From the NCBI RefSeq assembly GCF_031456835.1, contig NZ_JAVDVK010000001.1:2976001-3040000 (forward strand): a stretch of DNA of 64,000 nt. Reading direction: 5' to 3'. The notes under the pieces were generated by a model. That model saw only the letters and a program-made list of their open reading frames with translations, searched no databases and was not told the origin of the DNA. Numbering within the stretch: position 1 is the first letter of the stretch; each line of letters starts with the position of its first letter. A program made the position numbers and the translations under genes. Source of the stretch: Leifsonia shinshuensis. GTDB taxonomy: Bacteria; Actinomycetota; Actinomycetes; Actinomycetales; Microbacteriaceae. Below, in pieces: positions 1-7,950 of the stretch.

Positions 1-42
1 ATCCACCGGGGCAAGCACCTGCCGCCCAGCGGGTAGCCGCGC

Positions 43-483
43 TCAGCGGCTGGTGAGGCCGCTGCCCTGACCGCAGATCGTCGACCGCACCCAGTCGGCG
101 GCGTCGGCGGGCTGCAGTTCGCCCGAGCGCAGGCCGCCCACGAAGTCGAGGGCGTGGTCGGTGAGCCGGCCGTCGGCCGACTCGGGCGCATCCCGCCCGA
201 CATGGATGGACAGCCAGCGGGTCGTGCGCGTGCCCAGGCGTGCGGCGACGGCCACGATGCCCGCGAAGTGCCGGGCCTGCCCGTCGGTTCCGTCGTCGAC
301 GTGGCGGCGGAAGCCGCGCCCGCGGATGCGGTTCGAGCCGCCGCGTCCGGCGTCCAGCGGCCAGCGCGGTCCGCGCCGCACGCCGGCCGCCTCGTGACCG
401 AGTTCGCGCAGGAACTGCGCCGGGTCGGACGTGCGCGCTGCGACACGGGCGCAGGCCTCGGCGAGCTGCGCGCATCCATCCAT
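43..483 (-). CDS. hypothetical protein, 146 aa
   Basis: I do not recognise the family. The start is the ATG two bases after the stop of the GH6 cellulase gene, preceded by AAGGGG, so the two genes look like one translationally linked unit. The product is soluble, Arg- and Gly-rich, with no signal peptide or membrane segment. The middle carries the word RHFAGIVAVAARLG, followed by SIHVGRDAPESADGRL; the pattern RHF plus a small-residue helix looks like a folded domain rather than a disordered tail. Two cysteines (residue 4 and near residue 137) are present. Its only functional hint is the coupling to the secreted-type cellulase upstream. An open frame extends upstream of this start inside the cellulase gene, but that part is the cellulase read out of frame. 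Confidence 0.6.
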   Translation of the reverse strand: MDGCAQLAEACARVAARTSDPAQFLRELGHEAAGVRRGPRWPLDAGRGGSNRIRGRGFRRHVDDGTDGQARHFAGIVAVAARLGTRTTRWLSIHVGRDAPESADGRLTDHALDFVGGLRSGELQPADAADWVRSTICGQGSGLTSR

Positions 484-485
484 CG

Positions 486-1517
486 TCACCCCTTGCCGCC
501 GCGGACGAGCGCCTCGGCACCCTCCTGCCACCAGACGCCCGCGGCCGGTCCGCCGTTGCAGCTGCCGTCGCTCACACCCGGGTGCTTCACCCACAGCAGG
601 GCGTCGAGCTTGCCGCCGTCGCCCTCGGTCACCTTCGGGTCCTGGCCGAGCTTGGCGCCGGGCGGGTTGCACCAGGTGCCGGTCCAGCCGTTGCCGTTCC
701 GCGAGACGTCGATGACGTAGTGCTTCCAGCCGATCTTGGACGACAGCTTGCCCGCGTAGTCGCGCTCCCGCTGGGTGGTGTCGAAGTTCGAGACGTTGGT
801 GAAGAAGCCGTGCGCGCCCGCGACGCCGCCCTTCTCGAGCCACGCGGCCTGAGCGCTGGGGGAGAGCCAGCGGGCGTTGCCGCCGTCGAGGTAGGTGGCG
901 ATGCCCGCGGCTTCGAGGATGCCGACCGACGCCTTGAGCAGGGGGAGCCGCACGGAGGCGGAGTCGCCGCACTTAGGGTCCGCGAGCATCGCGAGCGAGT
1001 CCGGCTCGAGCAGGACGACGGCGTGGCTGTCCGCCAGCGTCGCGGCGATGGTGCGGATCCATGGCAGGTACTGGTCGGGGGCGAGGCCGCCCTTCGAGTA
1101 GCCGCCGCAGTCGCGGTTCGGGATGGCGTACGCCACGAAGACGGGGGTCGCCTGCTGGGCGCGCGCGTCCGCCACATCGTTCCGCAATTCGGTCACCAAC
1201 CGGTCGCCCTGGAACCACTCGCCGAGCCACACGGCCGTCGGGATGTCGGCGATCCGGCCGGCGATCAGTGCGGAGGCCGTGTCGCCCTGCTGGTCCATCC
1301 GCGTGCGTGCGGCGGCAGCCTCGGTGTTCGGATCGAGGTACAGGCGCGTCGAGGCGAAGGCGCGCGGAGCGTCGGGAGTCGGCGTCGCGGTCGGCGCCGG
1401 GGCGGACGCCGTGGCCGCGGTCGGAGCCGCCGCGGGCCGGGTGAGCCCGAGGGTCAGACCCCCCGCGATGATCAGGGCCGCGACGACGAGCGCCACGACG
1501 AGCACCGGTTTACGCAT
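486..1517 (-). CDS. glycoside hydrolase family 6 protein (cellulase/endoglucanase-like)
   Basis: Family 6 enzymes hydrolyse beta-1,4-glucan with inversion. An N-terminal hydrophobic segment (residues 4-25) is a signal peptide or membrane anchor. It is followed by an Ala/Pro/Thr linker (about 27-52) and a catalytic domain. GH6 hallmarks are visible: YAIPNRDCGG (about 130), LLEPDSLA (about 168, whose Asp is the family general acid), VSRNGNGW (about 268) and WCNPPGAKLG (about 281). At 343 aa it is the usual size for a single-domain GH6 enzyme, and no carbohydrate-binding module is seen. The chosen ATG has AGGGGAG just upstream; an in-frame ATG 11 codons earlier lacks this. It lies outside the membrane by inference and is co-transcribed with the unknown gene downstream. 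Confidence 0.9.
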   Translation of the reverse strand: MRKPVLVVALVVAALIIAGGLTLGLTRPAAAPTAATASAPAPTATPTPDAPRAFASTRLYLDPNTEAAAARTRMDQQGDTASALIAGRIADIPTAVWLGEWFQGDRLVTELRNDVADARAQQATPVFVAYAIPNRDCGGYSKGGLAPDQYLPWIRTIAATLADSHAVVLLEPDSLAMLADPKCGDSASVRLPLLKASVGILEAAGIATYLDGGNARWLSPSAQAAWLEKGGVAGAHGFFTNVSNFDTTQRERDYAGKLSSKIGWKHYVIDVSRNGNGWTGTWCNPPGAKLGQDPKVTEGDGGKLDALLWVKHPGVSDGSCNGGPAAGVWWQEGAEALVRGGKG

Positions 1518-1744
1518 CCGCTCCCCTTTCGGACTGCTTCGGAAGCCCACACCCTAACAGCGTCGCATTGCAGGCATGTGACGCCCGAATTGGGGGACAA
1601 ACCCGTGTCCTCCAAACGACCCACAGAACGGTCTTTCTGGCTAGGCTCGCGATGTCACACACCCGAGTTACTGCCTGTAGCCCCGCGGACGCCGAACCCG
1701 AACCCGGCCCCGCGGGAGAACCCGAACGCTGCAAAGGACGTATC

Positions 1745-2212
1745 GTGCACACCACCTCCTACAACCCTGCCCACGACCGGGCTCAACTCCTCGCCCGCCG
1801 CCACGAGCGCGACCTGCACTGGGCGAAAGAGCGCCGCCGCCAGCACGAGCGCGAGACCGCCGAGGCGCGTGCCCTGCTGGCCGCGCATCCCCTGGCCCTC
1901 GCCCGCACCACGCTCTGGACGAGCGGCGTCCTGCTCGCCCTCGTGGCCGGCGGCTGGGGGCTCGCCCTCGCGGCCGCGCCGGCGTGGATGGCCCTCGTGG
2001 ATGCTGCCGCCGCAGTGCTCGCCTGCGCGGTGCTGGTCGGCGCCGCCGTCTCGCTCGGCCGGCTGCGCGCCCGTCGTGCCGCCGCCCGCGCGCTGCTCCA
2101 TGCGCGCGAGGTGCGGCTGTCGCACACGCAGTACCACATCCACGAGAGCGTGCACTCGTTCATCGACGCCCGGGTGGATGTGGTGAACACGCGGCAGCCG
2201 GTCTCCGTCTGA
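1745..2212 (+). CDS. hypothetical two-TM membrane protein, 155 aa
   Basis: A GTG start with AAAGGACG seven bases upstream gives a 155-residue protein. The N-terminus (1-50) is charged and predicted helical, rich in Arg, Glu and His. Two hydrophobic segments follow (about 57-78 and 82-103), then a basic helix and a tail containing HTQYHIHESVHSFIDARVD. Family unknown; the arrangement of coiled charged arm plus hairpin membrane anchor is common in small actinobacterial envelope proteins. It stands alone between the divergent cellulase gene and the IclR regulator. Confidence 0.65.
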   Translation: MHTTSYNPAHDRAQLLARRHERDLHWAKERRRQHERETAEARALLAAHPLALARTTLWTSGVLLALVAGGWGLALAAAPAWMALVDAAAAVLACAVLVGAAVSLGRLRARRAAARALLHAREVRLSHTQYHIHESVHSFIDARVDVVNTRQPVSV

Positions 2213-2240
2213 CCGCAGCCCGGCGCCGCGTGGTCGTTTC

Positions 2241-2246
2241 TATAAT
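2241..2246 (+). promoter_or_regulatory. -10 element of a leaderless promoter
   Basis: A perfect TATAAT sits seven bases before the GTG of the IclR gene, so the predicted transcript would start at or next to the start codon with no ribosome binding site. There is no convincing -35 match. Confidence 0.6.
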
Positions 2247-2253
2247 CGAACAC

Positions 2254-2979
2254 GTGCCCTCGATCGACGATGCCCGCTCCGCCCAGGCCGCGACGCCTCC
2301 GCTGCAGACACTGTCGCGCGGCATCCGGATGCTCGAACTCCTGGCCGACGCCGGGGAGCCGATGAGCATCCCGGCCATCGCCGCGGGGCTGGGCCTGCAC
2401 CGCTCGATCGCGTACCGCATCCTCCGCACGCTCGAGGACCACGGCCTGGTGGTGCGGGATGCGTCCGGCGCGGTCGAACTCGGGCCCCGGATGGCGAGCC
2501 TCGCCCGGTCGGTGTCGCGCGACCTGCAGTCCGCGGCGCTGCCGCAGCTCACCGCCGTCGCGAACGAGCTGTCGATGACGGCGTTCCTGGCGGTGCTCGA
2601 CCGGCACGAGGTGGTCACGCTGGTCACCGTGGAGCCGTCGCACGCGCACGCCACCGTCGCGCAGCGGCCGGGGACGCGGCATCCGCTCGCCTCCGGGGCT
2701 CCCGGCATCGCCATCCAGTCGGCGCTCACCGAGGCGCAGTGGCGCGAGCTGCCGGGCGAGCACCCGCGCGACGAGGCCGCCCTCGCCCACGAGCGCGGTT
2801 ACGCCACCAGTCACGACGAGGTGATCGCGGGCCTGGCATCCATCGCGGTCCCGGTCCGTGCGCCCGGGCAGCCGGTCGCGGCCCTCGCGGTCGTCTACGT
2901 CACGAACGACGTGGACGCGCCCGCGATCGGCGCCCGCCTGCGCGCCGCCGCCGCCGCGATCGAGTCCGACCTCCGCTGA
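2254..2979 (+). CDS. IclR family transcriptional regulator
   Basis: A winged helix-turn-helix (about residues 12-70, with SIPAIAAGLGLHRSIAYRIL) precedes an IclR effector-binding domain (about 80-241) containing YATSHDEVIAGLASIAVPV, typical of the ligand pocket. IclR proteins usually control aromatic or small-acid catabolic operons as dimers bound to palindromes. The GTG start is chosen because TATAAT lies directly upstream and it begins just before the HTH. No target gene is adjacent: neighbours are a small membrane protein and a convergent MBL hydrolase. The nearest aromatic gene is the flavoprotein hydroxylase 3 kb away, whose promoter carries a palindrome; a link is only a guess. Confidence 0.9.
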   Translation: MPSIDDARSAQAATPPLQTLSRGIRMLELLADAGEPMSIPAIAAGLGLHRSIAYRILRTLEDHGLVVRDASGAVELGPRMASLARSVSRDLQSAALPQLTAVANELSMTAFLAVLDRHEVVTLVTVEPSHAHATVAQRPGTRHPLASGAPGIAIQSALTEAQWRELPGEHPRDEAALAHERGYATSHDEVIAGLASIAVPVRAPGQPVAALAVVYVTNDVDAPAIGARLRAAAAAIESDLR

Positions 2980-2994
2980 CGCGCATCCCCCCTC

Positions 2995-3058
2995 CGTCGA
3001 GTACACGAAAAGTGCACGGTTTAGGGGGGTTAAGCGTGCACTTTTCGTGTACTCGACG
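2995..3058. repeat. 24-bp-arm perfect palindrome in a convergent gap (possible bidirectional terminator)
   Basis: Arms at 2995-3018 and 3035-3058 are perfectly complementary over 24 bp and enclose a 16-nt loop. The core word is GTACACGAAAAGTGCAC. It lies 15 bases after the IclR stop and 32 bases before the end of the convergent MBL gene. There is no U-tract, so a Rho-independent role is uncertain. Confidence 0.8.
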
Positions 3059-3090
3059 ATGGGGGCTGGCGGCGCGGGCGCGGGCGCGGG

Positions 3091-4017
3091 TCAGGGGAGG
3101 GGCGCGCGGGCGACGAAGTCGCGGTGCAGGGCGGTCTGCGAGAGGGCGGACAGCAGGGTGAAGCCGCGGAGGGCGTCCCAGCCACCGGTCCAGGTGAGTG
3201 AGGCGGCCACCTCCCAGACCGTGCCGCCGGGATGCGCGGCGACCTCCCGCGCGCGGCGGAGGTGGTGCTCGGCCAGCACCGCGCAGCGGTCGGCGAGGCC
3301 CGTGAAGGGATGCTCGTGCCCGGGCAGCACCTGGACGTCGGGCCCGTCCAGCGCGGCGACCCGGCGCAGCGACGCGAGGTAGTCCGCGATCGGGTTAGAG
3401 GCGCTCGGACCGCCGAGCCCGAGCCCCGTGTTCACCGTCGGAAGCACGTGGTCGCCGCTGAGGACGAGCCCTGCATCCTCATCGTGGAGGCAGACGGAGC
3501 CCGGCGTGTGACCGGGAGTGTGCAGCACGCGCAGGCGCCGGCCCGGCACATCGAGCAGGTCGCCGTCCTCGAGCAGGCCGTCCGCGCGGCGCAGCGACGG
3601 CACGACCGGCGCCGTGGCGGCCGCCTGCAGCTCGGGCCGCCGCTCGGCCGGGACACCCCACGCGTCGAGGTCGGGTGCGGGCGGACCGCTCGCGAGCGCG
3701 TCCAGCGCCTCCTGCTCCCGGCGGTGCAGGAGCACGGGCGCGCCGGTCCGCCGCCGCAGTTCCTCGGCCCCGCCCGCGTGGTCGGCGTGCAGGTGGGTCA
3801 GTACGATTGCGGCCACGTCCGCGGGGCGCCGGCCGAGCGCATCCACCGCCCCCATGAGGGCAGCCTGCGCCTCGGCGGTCGGCGACCCCGGGTCGACGAC
3901 CAGCAGGCGTCCGCGGGCGTCCTCGATCAGGTACGCGAGGCTGAAGGGCAGCCCTCCGGCCGGCATCGGGATGCGCACGGCGTGCACCCCGCCGGCGAGG
4001 GTCGCGAAGGCGGTCAC
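3091..4017 (-). CDS. MBL-fold metallo-hydrolase
   Basis: The metal-binding motif THLHADHAGG (about residues 73-82) and later HTPGHTPGS and SGDHVLP motifs define a dinuclear metallo-beta-lactamase fold hydrolase of the glyoxalase II / RNase Z-like superfamily. A helical C-terminal part with GHEHPF supplies the last metal ligand region. At 308 aa the length is normal for the standalone MBL hydrolases with a C-terminal helical extension. Substrate unknown. The start is a GTG placed six bases after TAGCCT, fitting a leaderless mRNA. It is divergent from the YgiC-like gene. Confidence 0.85.
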   Translation of the reverse strand: MTAFATLAGGVHAVRIPMPAGGLPFSLAYLIEDARGRLLVVDPGSPTAEAQAALMGAVDALGRRPADVAAIVLTHLHADHAGGAEELRRRTGAPVLLHRREQEALDALASGPPAPDLDAWGVPAERRPELQAAATAPVVPSLRRADGLLEDGDLLDVPGRRLRVLHTPGHTPGSVCLHDEDAGLVLSGDHVLPTVNTGLGLGGPSASNPIADYLASLRRVAALDGPDVQVLPGHEHPFTGLADRCAVLAEHHLRRAREVAAHPGGTVWEVAASLTWTGGWDALRGFTLLSALSQTALHRDFVARAPLP

Positions 4018-4023
4018 CCCGTC

Positions 4024-4029
4024 AGGCTA
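4024..4029 (-). promoter_or_regulatory. -10 element of a leaderless promoter
   Basis: On the minus strand TAGCCT is followed by six bases and the GTG of the MBL hydrolase; no ribosome binding site is seen. Confidence 0.45.
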
Positions 4030-4103
4030 GACCGCCGCCGCCGACGACACCGTTTCGGTTACGCTGTGGTGGCCGAGCGTCGGGCCGGCGGGAGGGGGAC
4101 CGG

Positions 4104-5319
4104 ATGCGGCGTCTGGAGACGACACCCCGGCCGGACTGGCGGGCGCGACTGGACCGGATCGGATTCACGTTCTACGACCTCCCCTCCGAGGGCGGCCGCC
4201 CGTACTGGAACGAGACGGCCGCGTACGCCTTCTCGATGGCCGAAGTCGAGCTGATCGAGGCAGCGACCCAGGAGCTGTTCGACCGGTGCATGGATGCGGT
4301 GGAGCACATCGTGCGCGCGCGCCGCTTCGCCGAGTTCGGCATCCCGTCGCGGTTCCACGACCTGGTTGCCGAATCCTGGGACGCCGACGACCCCACGGTC
4401 TACGGCCGGTTCGACCTCGCCTACGACGGACAGGGGACCGTCTCGCTGCTCGAGTTCAACGCCGACACCCCCACGTCGCTCGTCGAGTCCGCGGTGGCCC
4501 AGTGGCAGTGGCTGACCGAGGTGCGCGGCGAGGGGTCCGACCAGTTCAACTCGCTGCACGAGCAGCTGGTCGAGCAGTGGGAGCACATCCGCCGCGCGCG
4601 CTGGGGACTCGCCCCCCGGCGCGCGCCTGCACCTCGCGTCGCTGCACGACTCCGGCGACGGCACGCTCATCGTCGAGGACTTCGAGACGGTCGCGTACAT
4701 GGCGGAAACCGCCGCGGCCGCCGGTTTCGACCCCAAGCTGGTCTTCATCGAGGACCTGCAGTGGGATGTGGATGCAGCTGTCTTCCTCGACGCCGACGGC
4801 GAGCCCGTCCACCACATCTTCAAGCTGTACCCGTGGGAGTGGATGGTCAACGAGCAGTTCGGCGGCTTCCTCCTCCAGAGCAGGGGGACCACGCAGTGGG
4901 TCGAGCCGCCGTGGAAGCTGCTGCTCAGCAACAAGCAGCTCCTCGTCGTGCTGTGGGAGTTCTTCCCGGGGCATCCGAATCTCCTGCCCGCGTACGCCGA
5001 CCCTGCGGCGCTCGCGGGGCGGCGCTACGTCCGCAAGCCGCGGCTCGGCCGCGAGGGTGCCAACGTGTCGCTGCACGACGCCGACGGCGCGGTCGTCGCC
5101 GAGGAGGACGGCCCGTACGGGGACGAGGGGTTCGTCTTCCAGGAGCGTGCGACGTTCGCGCCCATCCCCGGGAAGACGGCGGTGATCGGGTCCTGGGTCG
5201 TCGGTGACAGCCCGGCCGGGATCGACCTGAGGGAGACGAGCGGCCCGATCACCGGTGATCTCGCCGAGTTCGTCCCCCATTTCATCGAGGCCGGCGTGGA
5301 GGACGGCGATCGTGCGTAA
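4104..5319 (+). pseudogene. glutathionylspermidine synthase-like ATP-grasp protein (YgiC family), frameshifted
   Basis: The gene starts at an ATG after GGGAGGGGGACC. The first frame reads well to about base 4610, including WNETAAYAF and LLEFNADTPTSLVE, typical of the preATP-grasp half. The rest continues in the +1 frame with FIEDLQWDVDAA, HHIFKLYPWEWM and RKPRLGREGANVSL, the ATP-grasp half. Joining them requires removing one C from a run of six C at 4612-4617; with five C the translation becomes LAPGARLHLASLHDSGDG, which fits the family. So either the assembly carries a homopolymer error, the gene is broken, or a +1 shift occurs. Both halves are intact otherwise, which favours an error or a very recent mutation. 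The YgiC family resembles the synthetase half of glutathionylspermidine synthase, but its substrate is not established. It overlaps the YgiB-like gene by eight bases. Confidence 0.75.
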
Positions 5320-5884
5320 GCGAGGTCCCATCGAATTGCGCGGCATCGCCGCCGCCCACCGCAGCGTCCCCCGCGTCGCCGCCGGCGTGACGACGCTCGC
5401 GGCCGCCACTCTGCTCCTGGCCGGGTGCAGCGCGGACGAGCAGGGGACCGTCCGGGTCGCCTCCGACGGCACGCACTACGTGCTGCCGGACGACGCCCGG
5501 CGCCCCGAGTACCGCACCCGGGAGGACTGCATCGCCGACGTGACGGAGCAGCTGAATGCGCTCCGCGCCGAGGGGACCCAGGTCGACGACGACCCGGAGT
5601 CGCTGTGCGAGTCCTCGTCCGCCTACCCGGGCCACTACCACGCGCCCTGGATCGGCCCGATCCTCTGGGGCGCGTCGATCTGGAACAGCAGCCGCGTCGC
5701 ATCCTGGGCGCCGGTCCGCAACGGCGGCTTCTCGTGGACGAGCGCCAACCTCCAACCGGATGTCGTGCAGCGCGCCCCCGCCGGTGCCGCAGCCGGCGAG
5801 CGGGCGCCGCTGAAGGGCGGCTTCGGCAGCTCGGGCAAGTTGGGGATCGGCGGCGCCCGCGAGGGCGTCAGCGTCGGAGGGTGA
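5312..5884 (+). CDS. DUF1190 (YgiB-like) lipoprotein
   Basis: The GTG start overlaps the end of the YgiC-like gene by eight bases. Residues about 10-40 form a lipoprotein signal ending in the lipobox LLLAGC. The mature part has YRTREDCIADV, which closely matches the conserved REDC segment of E. coli YgiB as I remember it. The middle has AYPGHYHAPWIGPILWG, and a Gly/Ser-rich tail ends the protein. In enterobacteria ygiB and ygiC are adjacent in the opposite order; the pairing here supports a shared envelope-linked function of unknown chemistry. At 190 aa it is similar in size to YgiB. Confidence 0.75.
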   Translation: MRKRGPIELRGIAAAHRSVPRVAAGVTTLAAATLLLAGCSADEQGTVRVASDGTHYVLPDDARRPEYRTREDCIADVTEQLNALRAEGTQVDDDPESLCESSSAYPGHYHAPWIGPILWGASIWNSSRVASWAPVRNGGFSWTSANLQPDVVQRAPAGAAAGERAPLKGGFGSSGKLGIGGAREGVSVGG

Positions 5885-5893
5885 GCCCCCGCC

Positions 5894-7783
5894 TCAGGCG
5901 CTGACCGCCGTGCGCAGGATCGGTGCGAAGAACGACGCGAGCTCCGCGGTCGCGGTCAGCGGCAGGACGTGTGCCACGTACTGGTCGGGACGCACCACCA
6001 CGATCGCACCGCGACGGTCGATGCCGCGCTCGGCGAAGATGTCCTGGGCGGGGTCCGCCGCGTACACCTTCTCGTAGTCGATGAGGCCGAACGGTCCCAC
6101 CCGCGGCAGGAGCAGCGGCGGCACGACGCCGAGGTCGACGGCCGTGTGGTCCTGCTGGTAGACGACCTTCACGTCGAACCAGGCGTCCGGGTCGGCGCCC
6201 TCCGGTGTCGCGGCGAGCGGGGAGTCCGGGGCGGTCGCCAGCCACTCGGCGAGGTCGGCGACGGCGGAGGGCTGCCCGGCGGCCGCCCCGTCGGCGAAGA
6301 CGTAGATGCGCCAGCGGCCGTCCGCGCGGGCGTGGTGGCCCAGGTGCACCGGGTTGCCGTCGCACACCCGCTCCACCGGGGCCGACTTGAAGCGCTTGCC
6401 GATCGGGAAGCCCGCCGCCAGCTCCTGGTGCGCGGCCTCCCCGACGATCAGCGACGGGGCGTACTGCGTCATGAACCCGGCGGGGAACTCGGCCGTGCGC
6501 ACGTAGAAGTCCTCGAGCTCTGACGGGCTCGCGAACTCCTCCGGCTTCTTCGCCATCAGCGTCGACCACTGCTTGTCGAAGTCGATGAGGTCCTTCGCCA
6601 CCACCTGGCGTTCGGCGGAGTAGGTGGCGAGCAGCGACTCCGGCGCGCGTCCGTCGAGCACGTGCCCGAGCTTCCAGCCGATGTTGAAGCCGTCCTGCAT
6701 CGACACGTTCATGCCCTGGCCGGCCTTGGCGCTGTGGGTGTGGCAGGCGTCGCCGGTGATGAAGACGCGCGGGGTGCGCGTGCCCAGCTCGTGCGGCTCC
6801 ACGTCGTCGAAGCGGTCGGTGAGCCGGTGGCCGACCTCGTAGACGCTGTGCCACGCGACGTTCCGGACGTCCAGCGTGTACGGGTGCAGGATGGCGTTCG
6901 CCTTCGCGATGATCTGCTCGATGCTGGTGGAGCGCACGGCGCCGTTGTCGCCCGGCTGCACCTCGCCGAGGTCGACGTACATCCGGAACAGGTAGCCTCC
7001 CTCCCGGGGGATCAGCAGGATGTTGCCCGCCTCCGACTGGATCGAGCACTTCGTCCGGATGTCGGGGAAGTCGGTGACGGCCAGCGCGTCCATGACGCCC
7101 CAGGCGTGGTTCGCCTGGTCGCCGGCGAGGTGGCAGCCGATCGCCTCGCGCACGCGGCTGCGCGCGCCGTCGGCGCCGACGACGTACTTCGCGTGCACGA
7201 CCCGCTCGGACCCTTCATCCGGCCCGGCCGTGCGGCGGAGCGTGACGGCGACGGGATGCTCGCCCTCCCCGACCGTCAGGCCGACGAACTCGAAGCCGTA
7301 GTCGGGCGTTAGACGGGACGGCGAGTTCGCCGCGACCTCGGCGAAGTAGTCGAGCACCCGGGCCTGGTTGACGATGAGGTGGGGGAACTCGCTGACGCCG
7401 GTGGGGTCGTCCACGGGCCGCGCGGTGCGGACGATGCGGGAGGGGTCGGCGGGGTCGGGCTTCCAGAACGCCATCTCGGTGATGCGGTACGCCTCGGCGA
7501 TGATCCGCTCCGCGAAGCCGAAGGCCTGGAAGGTCTCGACGCTGCGCGCCTGGATGCCGTCCGCCTGCCCGATGGCGAGACGTCCAGGGCGCCGTTCGAC
7601 GAGGCGCGTGACCACGTTCGGGAACTGCGCCAGCTGCGCCGCTGCGATCATCCCGGCGGGGCCGGATCCGACGATGAGCACATCCACCTCGTCGGGGAGC
7701 TCGGCGGGCCGGTCGATCCCCGTGCCGGCGGGCTCGTGGATGCGCGGGTCGCCGGAAACGTAGCCGTGGTGGTGGAACTGCAC
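5894..7783 (-). CDS. FAD-dependent aromatic hydroxylase (phenol 2-monooxygenase / 3-hydroxybenzoate 4-monooxygenase-like)
   Basis: A class A flavoprotein monooxygenase that would hydroxylate a phenolic ring using NAD(P)H and oxygen. It shows the Rossmann motif VLIVGSGPAGM (about 31-41), the second FAD motif GDACHTHSAKAGQGMN (about 344), and a C-terminal thioredoxin-like domain (about 450-629), the layout of phenol hydroxylase rather than of the smaller p-hydroxybenzoate hydroxylase. I chose the GTG that gives VQFHHHGYVSGDP, because GTGAGG precedes it by five bases. An ATG ten codons upstream abuts a palindrome and overlaps a CATAAT -10-like element. The 23-bp palindrome at 7814-7836 is probably its operator. 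No ring-cleavage gene lies next to it. Confidence 0.88.
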   Translation of the reverse strand: MQFHHHGYVSGDPRIHEPAGTGIDRPAELPDEVDVLIVGSGPAGMIAAAQLAQFPNVVTRLVERRPGRLAIGQADGIQARSVETFQAFGFAERIIAEAYRITEMAFWKPDPADPSRIVRTARPVDDPTGVSEFPHLIVNQARVLDYFAEVAANSPSRLTPDYGFEFVGLTVGEGEHPVAVTLRRTAGPDEGSERVVHAKYVVGADGARSRVREAIGCHLAGDQANHAWGVMDALAVTDFPDIRTKCSIQSEAGNILLIPREGGYLFRMYVDLGEVQPGDNGAVRSTSIEQIIAKANAILHPYTLDVRNVAWHSVYEVGHRLTDRFDDVEPHELGTRTPRVFITGDACHTHSAKAGQGMNVSMQDGFNIGWKLGHVLDGRAPESLLATYSAERQVVAKDLIDFDKQWSTLMAKKPEEFASPSELEDFYVRTAEFPAGFMTQYAPSLIVGEAAHQELAAGFPIGKRFKSAPVERVCDGNPVHLGHHARADGRWRIYVFADGAAAGQPSAVADLAEWLATAPDSPLAATPEGADPDAWFDVKVVYQQDHTAVDLGVVPPLLLPRVGPFGLIDYEKVYAADPAQDIFAERGIDRRGAIVVVRPDQYVAHVLPLTATAELASFFAPILRTAVSA

Positions 7784-7813
7784 GGGAGCCTCACTTCGTC
7801 GTAAGTCGTTCAT

Positions 7814-7836
7814 TATGCGAACACTGTGTTCGCATA
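7814..7836. promoter_or_regulatory. 23-bp perfect palindrome, probable operator between divergent genes
   Basis: TATGCGAACAC and its reverse complement flank a single central T. The site overlaps a CATAAT -10-like element (minus strand, 7812-7817) for the hydroxylase and lies just upstream of a TACCGT -10-like element (7849-7854) facing metY. It could repress one or both genes; the regulator is unknown. Confidence 0.7.
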
Positions 7837-7860
7837 TCGCATCCACTGTACCGTTTCGCA

Positions 7861-7950
7861 CGCGGTGGCGGAAGAAAGCGGCCACCCGCCCTCCCGTAGC
7901 TTTCCGCAACAGAAGGACGGTGCGGCCGGGCGGTGCCGCACCATAGGGGG
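7861..7950 (+). promoter_or_regulatory. structured leader upstream of metY (candidate cis-regulatory RNA)
   Basis: The region between the putative TACCGT -10 and the metY ATG can fold. GGTGGC (7864-7869) pairs with GCCACC (7881-7886), while GCGGAA (7868-7873) can instead pair with TTCCGC (7902-7907). A hairpin of GGTGCGGC (7919-7926) with GCCGCACC (7935-7942) stands eight bases before the start. I could not match it to a known riboswitch class. Confidence 0.3.

Noticed and set aside
7811..7813. ATG at 7813 as start of the aromatic hydroxylase
   Set aside because: It abuts the palindrome, has no ribosome site, and overlaps the CATAAT -10-like element. The GTG at 7783 has GTGAGG and yields the family-typical N-terminus.
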